Shown piece by piece: positions 62,522 through 64,000 of a stretch of DNA of 64,000 nucleotides. Origin of the DNA: Asparagopsis taxiformis. Lineage: Eukaryota > Rhodophyta > Florideophyceae > Bonnemaisoniales > Bonnemaisoniaceae. The position numbers and the translations under genes are program-made. The notes beneath the pieces are model-generated. The model worked only from the letters and a program-made list of their open reading frames with translations, did not search any database and was not told the origin of the DNA. The stretch spans positions 1-64,000 of the forward strand of contig JALQPE010000495.1 in NCBI GenBank assembly GCA_030407315.1, written 5' to 3'. Each line of letters starts with the position of its first letter. The stretch's first letter is position 1.

Positions 62522-63020
62522 TTGAAGGCAATACTGGTGTCGCCACCAGTACTGCACCTTCCGAAGGCGGGACGTCCGTTCATGATCTATACCGACGCGT
62601 CGGCGTATCAGCTGGGAGCTACGTTGCTCCAGCAGCAGAACGAAGATAAGCCCAACGAATGGGTACCGATTGGGTACTGGTCGAAGACCCTCAACGAAAC
62701 CGAACGCGGTTACTCGGCGACCGAGCGCGAGTGCTACTCCGTCGTTTGGGCGATAACGTCGCTCCGACCCTACGTAGAGGGTCAGCGGTTCACCGTACGT
62801 ACGGACCACGAAGCCTTACGTTGGCTGATGACGTTGACGGACGCGTCCGGACGACTACTACGATGAGGCTACGCGTTACCGAATTCGATTTCGAAGTTAC
62901 GTACAGGCCTGGGCGCGTGCACCAGGTACCTGACGCTTTATCACGTGTGATATCTACGTATGACGACGGTCGAACCCGTCGACATGACGTACCATCGTAC
63001 GGGGACGCGTCCTCGTGACG
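62522..63020 (+). pseudogene. gypsy RNase H
   Basis: RPFMIYTDASAYQLGATLLQ, then SATERECYSVVWAI and FTVRTDHEALRWL are standard Ty3/gypsy RNase H motifs, ending with FEVTYRPGRVHQVPDALSR in a second frame after a shift near 62860. Confidence 0.8.
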
Positions 63021-63189
63021 ACCCGCAGTCGGCGACAACCACACGAAATGGGCAAGGACGAACGACGTCCGTACGTAAAAAGGCAACGAATGCCAGGGTC
63101 ACGACGACCCGTCGAACGAGACTCGCGACGAACGGACACCAGCCACGACGGCTAGGCCACGATGAACGCGAGTTCAACCGCGATGCGTC

Positions 63190-64000
63190 GCTCGATGACG
63201 TTCTGAACGAGGAACCGGATTTCCTCGACGAACAGCGCGCTGCTGAAGACGATTCGGCACGCGTGCCACCAGCTGACGTTCAGCTTCCCATTACGAGGGA
63301 CGAGCTTATCGAAGCTCAACGCGAGGACGCGTTCTGTCAAACGATACTGACACGACAGTTCCGACACGCAGGACGCTGCATTCTTCGAAGCCACGATGGC
63401 CTACTCCGACGCCGGAACCCTCACGATGAGGAACGTACACAAATCGTTGTGCCGGCTTCGTTACGGCGCGGCTGCTGGAGTTAACGCACCACACGTCCTC
63501 GCTGGACATCCCGGGCAAACGCGTATGTACTATACCCTACGGAGGACGTACTACTGGCCCGCGATGGCCGCCGACATCCACGCAACGGTACGAAACTGCG
63601 TTGGATGTGCGAAGAACCGCGTGAAGCTTCGCAAACGGACGAACCCGCTACGTTTATTTCTGGCTACGGAGCCGTTGCGAGACCTATGTATCGACATACT
63701 AGGTCCGCTTACGAAAACCACGCGTGGTAACCGATTTATCCTCGTGATAACGGACCGCTTCACGAAGCTGACTAGAGTCGTACCTCTACGAAATATCGAT
63801 TCCGCCAACGTGGCGAGCGCGTTCGTCAACGCGTGGGTCTTCTCGTATGGACCCCCACGGACGCTCATAAGCGATAACGGAAAGCAGTTCGCTGCTAAGT
63901 TTTTCCAGCGCGTCTGCAACGAAATCGGCGTGACGAACGTCTTTACGTCGACATACCACCCCCAAACGAACGGGCAGGTGGAGCGCTACAACAGGACGAT
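63190..64000 (+). pseudogene. gypsy integrase, C-terminal half in open frame, truncated by window end
   Basis: An upstream frame (62960-63484) has ITRDELIEAQREDAFCQTIL. From about 63478 a new frame stays open to the window end. It contains HVLAGHPG and CVGCAKNR, zinc-binding His codons at 63492 and 63507 and Cys codons at 63597 and 63606. The catalytic triad follows: D at 63693 (IDILGPL), D at 63873 (ISDNGKQF) and E at 63981 (HPQTNGQVERYNR), a D-x35-E spacing. So the integrase core is intact although the rest of the element is frameshifted. Confidence 0.85.

Overview
The window is nuclear DNA from a eukaryote. It has no operons or ribosome-binding sites. One gene has GT-AG introns with strong GTATGT donors and TACTGAC branch sites. 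Several proteins are secreted or membrane receptors, and Ty1/copia, Ty3/gypsy, hAT and CACTA-like (Plavaka-type) elements make up much of the sequence. The compact, mostly intronless genes with small von Willebrand A secreted proteins would fit a florideophyte red alga; that placement is inference, since no rRNA or organelle marker is present.

Layout. 1-2170: satellite and AC-rich repeats ending in a perfect 38-bp palindrome. 2171-21540: a likely giant mobile element. It has a Plavaka-like transposase (2767-5805, +), a convergent coiled-coil protein (5883-8168, -), a DPPY-type DNA methyltransferase fused to a SET domain (10564-13761, +), and a ParB-like domain fused to a putative Fe(II)/2-oxoglutarate dioxygenase (15409-19341, +). 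These intronless genes are separated by a 388/500-bp satellite with strong hairpins, whose orientation flips across the methyltransferase gene. 21540-28110: repeats, a copia gag remnant, a double U1-type zinc-finger gene, a 23-bp minisatellite, and two unrecognised convergent genes. 28110-35960: decayed repeats, including ~520-bp inverted arms, a 1.38-kb TG...CA element and a copia pol remnant.

36620-41007 holds two host-like genes on the minus strand: a three-exon ionotropic-glutamate-receptor-like protein and a CDCA7/R1-type zinc-finger protein. 41503-50603 is a large inverted duplication (2.76-kb arms, 3.58-kb spacer). Each arm carries the same secreted vWA-domain gene, and the spacer holds a third diverged vWA paralogue.

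From 50604 onward is a nest of transposons. A minus-strand copia element sits directly at the outer edge of the right palindrome arm. It was itself hit by a complete hAT element (50644-53235, 8-bp target duplication), by a second copy of the 1.38-kb TG...CA element (55090-56469), and by a frameshifted gypsy element running off the right end, whose integrase frame is still open.

The standout is the 2.7-21.5 kb region. It links a transposase with a nucleic-acid methyltransferase, a histone-methyltransferase-type SET domain, a ParB-like domain and a possible demethylating oxygenase, so the element may carry its own chromatin or DNA modification system.
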